64,000 nucleotides of DNA. Source: JAKFWI01 sp031399165. Lineage in GTDB: Bacteria > Pseudomonadota > Alphaproteobacteria > Caulobacterales > Aquidulcibacteraceae. This document shows positions 41,761 through 50,977 of the stretch, one piece after another (the stretch's first letter is position 1; each line of letters begins with the position of its first letter). Below the pieces are notes generated by a model. That model worked only from the letters and a program-made list of their open reading frames with translations, searched no databases and was not told the DNA's origin. The DNA lies in the NCBI GenBank assembly GCA_031399165.1, contig JANNOO010000046.1:47217-111216 (forward strand), in the 5' to 3' direction. The position numbers were made by a program, and so were the translations under genes.

Positions 41761-42744
41761 ATGCCGGCCTCTTCCCTTGATCATCTTGTGACGGCGTTGC
41801 GCGCGGCGGGAGAAGTCTCGCGGCTGCGGGCGCTGGCGCTGCTCAGCCACGGCGAATTGGCGGTCGGCGAGCTGGCGCAGGTGATGGGGCAAAGTCAGCC
41901 GCGTGTAAGCCGCCATATGCGGCTTCTGACGGAATCGGGCTTGGCCGAGCGGGCGCCGGAAGGGGCGTGGGTGTTCTACCGCCTCGCCCCGGAAGGTACG
42001 CCCGAGCGCGCGCTGGTGAACGATCTGCTGGGCAAGCTCGATCCCGCCGACGCTGATGTGGCGCGGGATTCAGCGCGGCTGGAGGCCATCCGCGCCGCCC
42101 GCGCCGAGGCTGCCCAGGCTTACTTCGCTGAAAACGCTGCCGATTGGGACCGTGTCCGCGCCCTGCACCTGCCCGAGGCCGATGTAGAAAGCGCCATGCG
42201 CGCGGCCGCCGGGGAAGGGCCGTTCGGCTTGATGATTGATGTCGGCGTTGGCTCCGGGCGCATGCTGGCGGTGTTCGCCGATCGTGTGCGCCGCGCTGAG
42301 GGCTTCGACACCAGCCGGCAAATGCTCTCCGTGGCGCGGTCGACGCTGTCGAACCTGCCCGAAGGCCGCGCGGCGGTGCGGTTGGGCGATGTGTACGCAC
42401 CGCCTTTCGCGCCCGGCAGCGCCGATCTGGTGACCGTGCATCAGGTGTTGCACTTCCTGCCCGATCCGGGGCGGGCAGTGGCGCAGGCCGCTGCGCTTTT
42501 GAAGCCCGGCGGGCGTCTGATCATCGCTGATTTTGCGCCTCACGAGCACGAATTCCTGCGCGAACAGCATGCCCATCGGCGCCTCGGCTTTTCCGACGAA
42601 GAGGTTACGCGCTGGTGCGTCGCGGCGGGGTTGCCGAAAACCAAATCGATGACCCTCGCGCCCGAGGACGGACGCAAGGAGGCGCTGACTGTGAAAATAT
42701 GGGTCGCCGACAAGGCCGACGCCCGCAAGGAGCGTGCAGCATGA
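41761..42744 (+). CDS. ArsR-family regulator fused to a SAM-dependent methyltransferase
   Basis: A 327-aa fusion. Residues about 5-85 form an ArsR/SmtB winged helix: ALLSHGELAVGELAQVMGQSQPRVSRHMRLLTESGLAER with no metal-binding ELCVCDL Cys motif. Residues about 130-320 are a methyltransferase: LMIDVGVGSGRMLAVFAD (motif I), then LGDVYAPPFAPGSADLVTVHQVLHFLPDP. Fusions of this kind stand next to methionine-cycle genes and probably sense SAM or SAH through the methyltransferase fold; that is inference here. First gene of the metF-metH operon (ATGA overlap with metF at 42741) and preceded by a perfect palindrome. Confidence 0.88.
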   Translation: MPASSLDHLVTALRAAGEVSRLRALALLSHGELAVGELAQVMGQSQPRVSRHMRLLTESGLAERAPEGAWVFYRLAPEGTPERALVNDLLGKLDPADADVARDSARLEAIRAARAEAAQAYFAENAADWDRVRALHLPEADVESAMRAAAGEGPFGLMIDVGVGSGRMLAVFADRVRRAEGFDTSRQMLSVARSTLSNLPEGRAAVRLGDVYAPPFAPGSADLVTVHQVLHFLPDPGRAVAQAAALLKPGGRLIIADFAPHEHEFLREQHAHRRLGFSDEEVTRWCVAAGLPKTKSMTLAPEDGRKEALTVKIWVADKADARKERAA

Positions 42745-43658
42745 ATATCGCGCGCCTGGAGGCGTCCATCGCCGACGCGGCCGAGCGTATCGCGCAGCCG
42801 CGTGTTTCGTTCGAGTTCTTTCCGCCGAAATCTGAAAAGCTGGAGGAAGCGCTTTGGGAAGCGATCGGCAAACTCGCGCCGCTTAATCCCACTTTTGTTT
42901 CGGTAACGTATGGCGCCGGCGGCTCCACGCGCGACCGTACGCACCGCACCGTTTCCCGCCTCGTGCAGGACACCACGTTGAAGCCCGCGGCGCACCTCAC
43001 ATGCGTGGCGGCCACGCGCGATGAAGTTGACGATGTACTGCGCAATTACTGGGCCTCCGGCGTCCGCCACGTCGTTGCCCTGCGCGGCGATCCGCCGGGA
43101 GGCGTCGGCACGGCCTATGCGCCGCATCCGGAAGGCTACGCCAGCGCTGTGGAACTCGTCGCGGGCGCAAAAAAGATCGCGCCGTTCGAGATTTCGGTGG
43201 CAGTGCATCCCGAGCGCCATCCGTCGAGCCCGAACTGGGCGCACGAGATCGACAATTTCAAGCGTAAGCTCGACGCCGGCGCCGCGCGCGGCATTTCGCA
43301 ATTCTTCTTCGACGCCGACATGTTCCTGCGCATGCGCGACCGCTTCGCCGATTTCGGCGTGGATGCGCCGCTGCTGCCGGGAATCATGCCGGTGACGAAT
43401 TTCGCCGGGCTGCAAAAGATGGCCGCGGGCTGCGGGGCCACGGTGCCAGCGTGGTTGATCAAAATGCTCGAAGGCGTGGATGACGATCCCGATACGCGCC
43501 GCCTCGTGTCGGCCGCGATCGCGGCGGAACTGTGCGCACGTCTGGCGGCCGAAGGCGTTCAGGACTTCCATTTTTATACGCTTAACCGCGCCGATCTCAC
43601 GCTCGCGCTCTGTCGTATGCTGGGCGTGAAACCGGCGGTGCAGGAGCAAATGCTATGA
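42741..43658 (+). CDS. metF: Methylenetetrahydrofolate reductase
   Basis: FAD enzyme that makes 5-methyltetrahydrofolate for methionine synthase. Motifs: PRVSFEFFPPKSEK, FVSVTYGAGGSTRDRT, HLTCVAATRDE, RHVVALRGDPP, SVAVHPERHPSS, FDADMFLRMRD and FHFYTLNRADL. Length 305 aa. The ATG overlaps the upstream ArsR-fusion stop (ATGA), and its own stop overlaps the next gene (ATGA at 43655-43658), so translation is coupled. Confidence 0.96.
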   Translation: MNIARLEASIADAAERIAQPRVSFEFFPPKSEKLEEALWEAIGKLAPLNPTFVSVTYGAGGSTRDRTHRTVSRLVQDTTLKPAAHLTCVAATRDEVDDVLRNYWASGVRHVVALRGDPPGGVGTAYAPHPEGYASAVELVAGAKKIAPFEISVAVHPERHPSSPNWAHEIDNFKRKLDAGAARGISQFFFDADMFLRMRDRFADFGVDAPLLPGIMPVTNFAGLQKMAAGCGATVPAWLIKMLEGVDDDPDTRRLVSAAIAAELCARLAAEGVQDFHFYTLNRADLTLALCRMLGVKPAVQEQML

Positions 43659-44527
43659 AGCGGGCGTTTTTCGCGCTGGCGCTACTAGCGGCCAGCCCGG
43701 CAGCTGCCGAGCAAAACCCGGCTTGGCGCCAACCGGCCGAGCCTTTCCGTGTGATCGGCAGTATTTATTATGTCGGTTCGGAAGGCATAGCGTCGTGGCT
43801 GATCGCGACGCCGCAAGGGCATATCCTGATCGATGGCGGCGTGCCGGAATACGCGGCGACAATCGAAGCGAACATCAAGACGCTGGGTTTCAAGCTCAGC
43901 GATGTGAAGGTGCTGCTGAACAGCCACGCGCATTACGATCACGCCGGCGGTTTGGCGCACTTGAAGGCTGATACGCACGCGAAGCTTTTGGCCAGCGCTG
44001 GCGACAAGCCGCTATTGGAAAAGGGCGTCTATCCCGGCCAGGAAGATGACAAGAGCCTCTCTTTCCCGCCGGTGCGCGTCGATATGGTGGTCGCTGACGG
44101 CCAGCCAGTTTCGCTTGGCGCCGTTACGTTGACGTCGCATTTAACGCCTGGCCATACGCCGGGCTGCACGACGTGGACGATGCGCGTTGTCGAGAACAAT
44201 AAGCCGTACGACGTGCTGTTCCTCTGCAGCATGACGGTCGCGGGGAACAAACTTGTCGGCAAACCGACCTATCCGAATATCGTCGCAGATTACCGCCGCA
44301 CATTTGAAGCGGCGAGCGCGCTAAAGGCGGACGTGTTCCTCGCGCCGCATGCGGAGAGCTATGGCTTCGTGCAAAAGCGCGCTGCGCTGCTGGCGGCGCG
44401 CAAAGCGGGAAGCGAGGCGAACCCGTTTGTTGATCCGACGCTTCTTGCAAAGATCGTCGCGGCCTCGAAGGCCGATTTTGAAGTTCATCTGAAGGCGCAA
44501 ACCGAAGCGCTGGAGCAGAAGCCATGA
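43655..44527 (+). CDS. Secreted B3-type metallo-beta-lactamase-fold hydrolase
   Basis: A 290-aa secreted metallo-beta-lactamase of the B3 subclass: signal peptide ending AAA, then the zinc motif HAHYDH at residues 91-96, His167 in GHTPG, and His232 in APHAES. All ligands of both zincs are in place. B3 enzymes hydrolyse beta-lactams, though chromosomal relatives can have other hydrolase roles. It sits inside the metF-metH operon with ATGA overlaps at both ends, which is unusual for a resistance gene; either it is a housekeeping hydrolase or an incidental passenger. No mobile element is seen. Confidence 0.9.
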   Translation: MKRAFFALALLAASPAAAEQNPAWRQPAEPFRVIGSIYYVGSEGIASWLIATPQGHILIDGGVPEYAATIEANIKTLGFKLSDVKVLLNSHAHYDHAGGLAHLKADTHAKLLASAGDKPLLEKGVYPGQEDDKSLSFPPVRVDMVVADGQPVSLGAVTLTSHLTPGHTPGCTTWTMRVVENNKPYDVLFLCSMTVAGNKLVGKPTYPNIVADYRRTFEAASALKADVFLAPHAESYGFVQKRAALLAARKAGSEANPFVDPTLLAKIVAASKADFEVHLKAQTEALEQKP

Positions 44528-45585
44528 CCCGTGAAGAGCGGCTCGCCACTATCAGTGCCGAGGCGAAAAAACGTATCCTCGTGCTCGACGGCTCGATGGG
44601 CGCTTATCTGCAGGGCTTTGGTTTAACGGAGGCGGATTATCGCGCTGGCCGGTTTGAGGATCATGGCCCAGCCCTGAAGGGCAATAATGACCTGCTTTCG
44701 TTGACGCGTCCTGATGTGATTACAAAGGTTCACGAGGACTATCTTCAGGCCGGCGTCGATATCATCGAGACCAATACGTTCAGCGCCACCACGATCAGCC
44801 AGGCCGAATACGATCTTCAGTCCTGCGTGCGGGATCTGAACGTGGAAGGCGCGCGTCTGGCGCGCGCGGCGTGCGACAATTTTGAACAAGCCGATGGCAA
44901 GCCGCGCATTGTCGCCGGCGCGCTGGGGCCGACGACGAAACTCCTGTCGATGTCTCCCGATGTGTCCGACCCGGCGTTTCGCGATTGCGATTTCGATACA
45001 ATGGCGAAAGCCTATCACGATCAGGCGCTCGGCCTGATCGAGGGTGGTTCTGACCTGCTGCTGATCGAAACGATCACCGATACGCTCAACACCAAGGCCG
45101 CACTCTGGGGCATTTGGGAAGCCTATGATGCGCTCGGAATCGAGCTGCCGATATGGATTTCCGCCACGATCACCGACAAATCCGGGCGTACGCTTTCGGG
45201 CCAGACGGTCGAGGCGTTCTGGAACGCCGTGCGCCATGCCAAGCCCTGGGCTGTGGGCCTCAATTGCGCGCTGGGGCCAGACGATATGCGCGCCTTCATC
45301 GCCGATCTGGCGCGCGTGGCTGAATGCCCCGTATCCGCTTATCCAAATGCGGGCCTGCCTAACACAATGGGCGGTTACGACGAGACGCCGCATTCGATGG
45401 AGGTGCATTACGCCGAATGGGCGAAGGCGGGGCTGGTGAATATCCTCGGCGGCTGCTGCGGCACGACGCCCGATCACATTGCTCATTTGAAGCATGCGCT
45501 GGAGGGCGTCGCGCCGCGCAAAATACCCACGGTCGAACGCAAATTGCGGCTCTCCGGCCTCGAACCCTTTAACGCAGCGGCGTAA
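44524..45585 (+). CDS. metH: Methionine synthase, homocysteine-binding module (first half of split metH)
   Basis: Encodes the homocysteine S-methyltransferase domain alone, 353 aa: LDGSMGAYLQ, a barrel with VDIIETNTFSATTI, and the zinc cysteines in GLNCALG and LGGCCGTTPDHI. In E. coli this is the N-terminal quarter of one MetH chain; here the remaining modules are in the next gene, which starts at the base after this stop. The start overlaps the lactamase-like gene stop (ATGA at 44524-44527). The split is common in Caulobacterales. Confidence 0.93.
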   Translation: MTREERLATISAEAKKRILVLDGSMGAYLQGFGLTEADYRAGRFEDHGPALKGNNDLLSLTRPDVITKVHEDYLQAGVDIIETNTFSATTISQAEYDLQSCVRDLNVEGARLARAACDNFEQADGKPRIVAGALGPTTKLLSMSPDVSDPAFRDCDFDTMAKAYHDQALGLIEGGSDLLLIETITDTLNTKAALWGIWEAYDALGIELPIWISATITDKSGRTLSGQTVEAFWNAVRHAKPWAVGLNCALGPDDMRAFIADLARVAECPVSAYPNAGLPNTMGGYDETPHSMEVHYAEWAKAGLVNILGGCCGTTPDHIAHLKHALEGVAPRKIPTVERKLRLSGLEPFNAAA

Positions 45586-48228
45586 ATGTCATTTTCCAAT
45601 TTCATCATCGTCGGCGAGCGCACGAACGTCACCGGCAGCGCGAAATTCCGCAAGCTGATTGAGGCGGACGATTACACTGGCGCGCTCAATGTGGCGCGCC
45701 AGCAGGTCGAGAGCGGCGCCAACATACTCGACGTGAACATGGACGCGGCGCTGATCGACGGCCCGAAGGCGATGACGCGCTTTCTCAACCTGATCGCCGG
45801 CGAGCCGGACATCGCGCGCGTGCCGATCATGGTCGATAGCTCGAAATGGAGCGTGATAGAGGCCGGCCTGAAATGCGTGCAGGGCAAGTGCATCGTCAAT
45901 TCCATCTCGATGAAGGAAGGCGAGGCAGAGTTTCTGAAACACGCCGAGAAGGTCCGCCGCTATGGCGCGGCCACGGTGGTGATGGCGTTCGACGAGCAAG
46001 GCCAGGCCGATACACGCGACCGCAAGGTTCAGATTTGCGAGCGGGCTTATAAACTGCTGGTCGATAAGGTCGGGTTCGCGCCGGAAGACGTCATTTTCGA
46101 TCCGAACATTTTCGCGGTCGCGACCGGCATCGAAGAACACGCAGGCTACGCGCTGGCGTTTTTTGAAGCAACGGCGTTTATCCGGCAGAACCTGCCCTAC
46201 GCGCACATTTCCGGTGGCGTCTCGAACGTGTCGTTCAGCTTCCGCGGCAATGAGCCGGTGCGCGAGGCGATGCACGCCGTGTTCCTGTATCACGCGATCC
46301 GCGCGGGCATGGACATGGGCATCGTCAATGCCGGTTCGCTGCCGGTGTATGACGATATCGAGCCCGAATTGCGCGAGCGCGCCGAAGACGTGCTGCTCAA
46401 CCGCCGCGCCGATTCCACTGAGCGGTTGCTGGAAATCGCCGATCGCGCCAAGCACGGCGCGAAGAAAGAAGCCAAGGACGAAAAGATATGGCGTGGGCTG
46501 GAGGTCGAGGCGCGCATTTCCCATGCGCTCGTGCACGGCATCACCGAGTTCATCACCGAGGATATTGAAGAAGCGCGTCTGAAAGCCGCCAAGCCCCTCG
46601 ACGTGATCGAAGGGCCGCTGATGGCGGGGATGGGCGTCGTCGGCGATTTGTTCGGCGCGGGAAAAATGTTCCTGCCGCAGGTGGTGAAATCGGCGCGGGT
46701 GATGAAGCAGGCGGTGGCCGGGCTTATTCCCTACATGGAAGCGGAAAAAGAGCGCACGGGCCTGGCCGGCAAATCCAACGGCACGATCGTGATGGCCACC
46801 GTGAAGGGCGACGTCCACGATATCGGCAAGAACATTGTCGGCGTCGTGCTGCAATGCAACGGCTACGACATCATCGATCTTGGCGTAATGGTGGGGTGCG
46901 ACAAGATATTGGACAAGGCTGTCGAAGTGGGCGCTGACGCGGTCGGCCTGTCAGGCCTGATCACGCCGAGCCTGGAAGAGATGACGTTCGTGGCGTCGGA
47001 GATGGAGCGTCGCGGCATGACCATGCCGCTGCTGATCGGCGGCGCCACGACATCGCGCACGCACACGGCGGTGAAGATCGCGCCGGCCTATTCCGGGCCG
47101 GTGATCTATGTAGTGGACGCCAGCCGCGCCGCGCCGGTGGTGTCCAAGCTGCTGTCGGGAGAGCGCGATGCGCTGGTGAAAGAAACCAGGCGCGATTACG
47201 AAGCCGCGCGCCAAAGCTATTTCGCCGGGCAGGACAAGCGGCCGCGCCTGCCGATCACCGCTTCTCGCGCGCGCGGCGCCAAGCTCGATTTCGCCGCGCC
47301 CGCCAAGCCGGCGTTTCTGGGACTGAAGAGTTTCGAGGATTATCCGCTCGCCGATCTGGTTGCGTACATCGATTGGACGCCGTTCTTCTCGTCGTGGGAC
47401 CTGGTTGGGCGCTATCCGCAAATTCTGGAAGACGACATCGTCGGCGAAGCGGCGCGCAGCCTGTTTGCTGACGCGCAGGCGATGCTGAAGCAGATGGTCG
47501 ATGAGAAATGGGTGCGCGCGGCCGGCGTCGTCGGCTTCTGGCCGGCCAACCGCGCCGGCGACGACATCGTGCTCTACGCCGATGAAGCGCGCAAAGAGGA
47601 GCGCGCGCGCCTGTTCACGCTGCGCCAACAGATCGACAAACCGCAGACCTACGCGCTGGCTGATTTCGTCGCGCCGCAGGGTGTCGCCGATTACGTCGGC
47701 GGGTTCGCGGTGACGGCGGGCATCGGCGAACATGAACGGTCCGAGGCGTTCAAGAATGCCGGCGACGATTATTCCTCGATCATGGTCAAGGCGTTGTGCG
47801 ACCGGCTGGCGGAAGCGTTCGCCGAAGCGCTACATGCGCGCACGCGGCGCGAGTTCTGGGCGTATGCGCCCGATGAACAGCTCAGCACCGACGATTTGAT
47901 CGCGGAAAAATATCGCGGCATCCGGCCCGCGCCCGGCTATCCGGCGCAGCCTGACCACACCGAGAAACTGACGCTTTTCAATTTGCTGGACGTAGAAGCG
48001 CGCACCGGCATGCAGCTTACCGAGAGCCTGGCGATGACGCCCGGCGCATCGGTGAGCGGGCTATTCTTCGCGCATCCTGATGCTGAATATTTCGGCGTCG
48101 GCCGCATAGATCGCGATCAGGTTGCCGACTATGCGGCGCGGAAAAACTGGTCGCTGGAAACCGCCGAACGCTGGCTCGCGCCGATCCTTGCCTATGATCC
48201 GGTGCGTGCGGCTAAGGACGCCGCGTAA
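45586..48228 (+). CDS. metH: Methionine synthase, folate/cobalamin/activation modules (second half of split metH)
   Basis: An 880-aa protein with three modules: the pterin-binding barrel (VGERTNVTGSAKFRKLI, VDSSKWSVIEAGLK, GGVSNVSFSF), the cobalamin-binding module with DVHDIGKN (His ligand of cobalt) and GLSGLITPSLEEM, and the SAM-binding reactivation domain (YRGIRPAPGYPAQPDHTEK, TESLAMTPGASVSGLFFAHP, YFGVGRIDRDQV). It transfers methyl from methyltetrahydrofolate to homocysteine bound to the first-half protein. The ATG abuts the preceding stop without a gap. Confidence 0.95.
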   Translation: MSFSNFIIVGERTNVTGSAKFRKLIEADDYTGALNVARQQVESGANILDVNMDAALIDGPKAMTRFLNLIAGEPDIARVPIMVDSSKWSVIEAGLKCVQGKCIVNSISMKEGEAEFLKHAEKVRRYGAATVVMAFDEQGQADTRDRKVQICERAYKLLVDKVGFAPEDVIFDPNIFAVATGIEEHAGYALAFFEATAFIRQNLPYAHISGGVSNVSFSFRGNEPVREAMHAVFLYHAIRAGMDMGIVNAGSLPVYDDIEPELRERAEDVLLNRRADSTERLLEIADRAKHGAKKEAKDEKIWRGLEVEARISHALVHGITEFITEDIEEARLKAAKPLDVIEGPLMAGMGVVGDLFGAGKMFLPQVVKSARVMKQAVAGLIPYMEAEKERTGLAGKSNGTIVMATVKGDVHDIGKNIVGVVLQCNGYDIIDLGVMVGCDKILDKAVEVGADAVGLSGLITPSLEEMTFVASEMERRGMTMPLLIGGATTSRTHTAVKIAPAYSGPVIYVVDASRAAPVVSKLLSGERDALVKETRRDYEAARQSYFAGQDKRPRLPITASRARGAKLDFAAPAKPAFLGLKSFEDYPLADLVAYIDWTPFFSSWDLVGRYPQILEDDIVGEAARSLFADAQAMLKQMVDEKWVRAAGVVGFWPANRAGDDIVLYADEARKEERARLFTLRQQIDKPQTYALADFVAPQGVADYVGGFAVTAGIGEHERSEAFKNAGDDYSSIMVKALCDRLAEAFAEALHARTRREFWAYAPDEQLSTDDLIAEKYRGIRPAPGYPAQPDHTEKLTLFNLLDVEARTGMQLTESLAMTPGASVSGLFFAHPDAEYFGVGRIDRDQVADYAARKNWSLETAERWLAPILAYDPVRAAKDAA

Positions 48229-48310
48229 AGGTTTTGTTCACCTTCAAAGTGCAAATCCGCTGTTAAGGATGCTTGATCGGCCCTGAAAAGGGCGTCACCG
48301 AATTGGGCGC

Positions 48311-48901
48311 ATGAGCAGGCGGCTCGCAGATACTAATCCCTGGGCGTTCGGTGCGATCGGCATAGCTGCGTTCGCGACCGCCTGCGTGACGTCATCGCCG
48401 ATCCGCAGCGCCGGGGCGAGCATGCGCGTGGGTTTGCCGCCGCCGTATGAGAGCAATGACGCTCGCGGCGAGGCGATTTCCGGACCGCCGCGCATTATCG
48501 AGGCGCCGCCGATGTCGTGCGTGCCGTTCGCGCGGGCGCGCTCCGGCATTAACGTCATGGGCGACGCGCATAGGTGGTGGGCCGCCGCTTCGGCCGCGGG
48601 TTATCGCGGGGCAAGCCGGCCCGAGCCGGGCGGCGTTATCGTGATCCGCATCGGCGAGAATGGTTCCCGCGGGCATGTCGCTTTCGTCAAACGTGTTGCG
48701 TCCAAGCGCGAGATTTATGTTGATCACGCCAATTGGCATGGCCGCAACGAGGTGGCGGTCGATGTTCCCGTAATCGACGTATCGCCGGACAATGATTGGT
48801 CGCAGGTCCGCGTATTCTGGGTCGATAGCGGGCAGATGGGCGCTCGCGTCTACACGGCGGAGGGCTTTATCGGGCCTTCGGGTCACAGACCGGGCGCATA
48901 A
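48311..48901 (+). CDS. CHAP-domain peptidase/amidase
   Basis: A 196-aa exported or membrane-anchored protein with a hydrophobic start (FGAIGIAAFATACV) and a C-terminal CHAP domain: the catalytic Cys is Cys70 in MSCVPFARARSG, the His is His122 in RGHVAFV, followed by IYVDHANWHG. CHAP enzymes cut peptidoglycan peptides or act as small amidases. No immunity gene or secretion partner is nearby, so a cell-wall remodelling role is the simplest reading. Confidence 0.8.
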   Translation: MSRRLADTNPWAFGAIGIAAFATACVTSSPIRSAGASMRVGLPPPYESNDARGEAISGPPRIIEAPPMSCVPFARARSGINVMGDAHRWWAAASAAGYRGASRPEPGGVIVIRIGENGSRGHVAFVKRVASKREIYVDHANWHGRNEVAVDVPVIDVSPDNDWSQVRVFWVDSGQMGARVYTAEGFIGPSGHRPGA

Positions 48902-48977
48902 GGCGCCAGCCCACATTCCCAAGCCGGGTCTGGCCCGCTAGGTTCCCGCTTCCAGACACCGAGGCGAGGGGGCCAGT

Positions 48978-49934
48978 GTGGCGCAGACAGAATTGACACT
49001 GGATCCGGCTGCGCCGGCGGTGCAGGCGAAGGTCAAGTCAAAAGCGGCGAAACGGGGCGGCATCAGGGCTTTCGCCTGGCTGACCGAAAGTTTCATATTC
49101 AAGAACTTTATCCTTGTCTGCATCATCATCAATTCGCTGGCGCTGGGCTATGACGCCCATTATGGGCCGGACAACCAATATCACGACTACATCGACCGCC
49201 TGGACAACATCTTCCTCGCGATCTTCACTGCAGAACTCATACTAGAGTTTCTTGCGCAGGGCCCCAGGCGCTATTTCCGCGACGGCTGGAACTGGTTCGA
49301 CATGTTCATCGTCGGCATTTCGTACATGTCGTCGATACCGGGCATCACGGCGCTGCGGACGTTTCGTGTGTTTCGCGTGCTGCGGCTCGTATCGAACGTG
49401 CCGCAAATGCGCCGCGTAGTCGAAGCGCTGATCGGCGCCCTGCCGGGCATTCTAGCCACCACGATGGTGCTGACGGTCGTGTTTTACATCGGCGCGGTCA
49501 TGGCAACGACGATGTTCCGCACCGAGGAGGGCTTCCGCAATCTCGGCGAATCCGCGCTGACGCTGTTCCAGTTGTCGCAATTTGATGGCTGGGGCGACAC
49601 GGTCATCCGGCTCGATGCAAAATATCCGTGGGCGTGGGCCTTCCTGATGGCCTTTACGATCATCGCCGCATTCGCGGTGCTCAACCTGTTCATCGGCGTA
49701 ATCGTCGATGCCGTGCAGGCTACGCGCGAAGAGGCGATCGCCGCCGACGTTGAGGAGATCAGGGACGACGTGGAAGAGATACGGGTAATGAAGAAGGGCA
49801 TTCAGGAAGATGTCGGCGAGATCGCCGGCGCCCAGGAAGACGCCGCGACGATGCAGAAAGCGGTTCTAATCGAGTTACGTGCGCTGAGGGCGGAATTGGC
49901 CGCAGTTAAAAACGCAACGCCGCCGCCGGGCTAA
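48978..49934 (+). CDS. Voltage-gated cation channel (bacterial NaV/CaV type) with unusual filter
   Basis: A single six-helix voltage-gated channel protein, 318 aa, that would form a homotetramer. S4 shows Arg every third residue (LRTFRVFRVLRL, about 126-138). The pore loop aligns as LFQ then SQFDGW at 200-205, where NaChBac-type channels have TLESW: Glu to Asp203 and Ser to Gly204, so ion selectivity may differ. The C-terminal tail (about 240-310) is a coiled coil (EEIRDDVEEIRVMKK). Start is GTG 48978 after a GAGG/GGGGG stretch. Convergent with a tiny lipoprotein frame. Confidence 0.9.
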   Translation: MAQTELTLDPAAPAVQAKVKSKAAKRGGIRAFAWLTESFIFKNFILVCIIINSLALGYDAHYGPDNQYHDYIDRLDNIFLAIFTAELILEFLAQGPRRYFRDGWNWFDMFIVGISYMSSIPGITALRTFRVFRVLRLVSNVPQMRRVVEALIGALPGILATTMVLTVVFYIGAVMATTMFRTEEGFRNLGESALTLFQLSQFDGWGDTVIRLDAKYPWAWAFLMAFTIIAAFAVLNLFIGVIVDAVQATREEAIAADVEEIRDDVEEIRVMKKGIQEDVGEIAGAQEDAATMQKAVLIELRALRAELAAVKNATPPPG

Positions 49935-50062
49935 CCACGGAATGAATTCGGCGCGGCCTCATGTGGCTCGCGCAATTCGAGCGGTCCCGGATTGGTCATC
50001 GCCACACATCCGGCAGCCAAAGCCGCCCCCAGCGCTATCGCCAGCAGCCGGCGTGGCGGCAT
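49931..50062 (-). CDS. Possible tiny lipoprotein
   Basis: A 43-aa frame (start ATG 50062) with a signal peptide ending in a lipobox AAGC, then VAMTNPGPLELREPHEAAPNSFRG. Its stop overlaps that of the convergent channel gene (49931-49934). No family is recognisable and the ribosome binding site is weak, so it could be chance; the clean lipobox is the only positive sign. A longer in-frame start exists at 50119. Confidence 0.35.
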   Translation of the reverse strand: MPPRRLLAIALGAALAAGCVAMTNPGPLELREPHEAAPNSFRG

Positions 50063-50243
50063 GGCTGCCTGATCGGGCGCCCGGCGCAATGCCGGTGAAG
50101 AGGGCGTTGATGGCGTCATGCAGCTACAACGCCGGAGCGTGAGTCCGGTTCATCGCGCATGTCATCGCGCATGACTAAGATTTCATGACGCTTGCATCGC
50201 GAAAGCCGTGGCTTCGCGGCTGCACAATTGCAATGATGGAGCC

Positions 50244-50942
50244 GTGTCCGTCTGGTCAGCCATCGTGGAGCGCGCCGCGCGCGCTTTCGACCCAGAGGCC
50301 GATCCGCCCGCCCTGTCCGAGCAATGCGCTCCGGTCGCGGGTGATGTCGGCTTCACCGCCGCCGTCATTGGCCTTGCGGCGAAAATGGCGAAGGTAGATG
50401 GCGCCGCTACGGAAACCGAGCTGGCCGCTGCGGCGCAGGTGTTCCGTCCGCCGCCTGGCGAAGAGGCGGCTTTCCGGCGTGCATTCTCCATCGCCAAGCA
50501 GACCGTGCTGGGGTTTGAGGGCTATGCGCGGCAGATCGGGCGCAAATATCGCGCGCGGCCCTGCCTGCTCGAAGACGTGCTCGACGGTCTGTTTCACATC
50601 GCGGCCGCCGATGGCGTGGTTGGGCCGCGCGAGGTGGCTTATCTGCGTGCGGTGGCGGAGAACATGGGGCTTTCCGAGACTGAGTTCCGCCGCATCAAGG
50701 CGACCAATCTCGGGCCCGACGCGGACGATCCGTACTACATTCTCGGCCTTCTGCCTGGCGCTAGCCTTGACGAATGCCGCAGGGCATGGCGGCGTCTGGC
50801 CGCTGAAAATCACCCTGACCGCATGGCCGCCCGTGGCGCGCCGCCCGAATTCGTCCGCATTGCCGAGGAAAAATCGGCCTCGATAAACGCCGCTTTCGCA
50901 CGTATTCGCGAAGAGCTGGAGGAACTGGCGCCGGTGGGCTGA
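50244..50942 (+). CDS. TerB-like plus DnaJ-domain protein (DjlA-like)
   Basis: A 232-aa cytoplasmic protein. The N-terminal half matches the TerB/DjlA central helical bundle (VIGLAAKMAKVDGAATETEL and FHIAAADGVVGPREVAYL), the C-terminal half is a J domain (YILGLLPGASLDECRRAWRRLAAENHPDRM) with the HPD motif that stimulates Hsp70. DjlA is the closest plan but its membrane anchor is missing here. Start: GTG 50244 after GGAG. Function as a DnaK co-chaperone is inferred. Confidence 0.8.
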   Translation: MSVWSAIVERAARAFDPEADPPALSEQCAPVAGDVGFTAAVIGLAAKMAKVDGAATETELAAAAQVFRPPPGEEAAFRRAFSIAKQTVLGFEGYARQIGRKYRARPCLLEDVLDGLFHIAAADGVVGPREVAYLRAVAENMGLSETEFRRIKATNLGPDADDPYYILGLLPGASLDECRRAWRRLAAENHPDRMAARGAPPEFVRIAEEKSASINAAFARIREELEELAPVG

Positions 50943-50977
50943 GTAGCCCATATCGGAGAAGTTGGAGCAGGAACGCT

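Noticed and set aside
45589..46854. Long minus-strand frame inside the second metH gene
   Set aside because: Antisense to conserved metH modules; no motif, no ribosome binding site.
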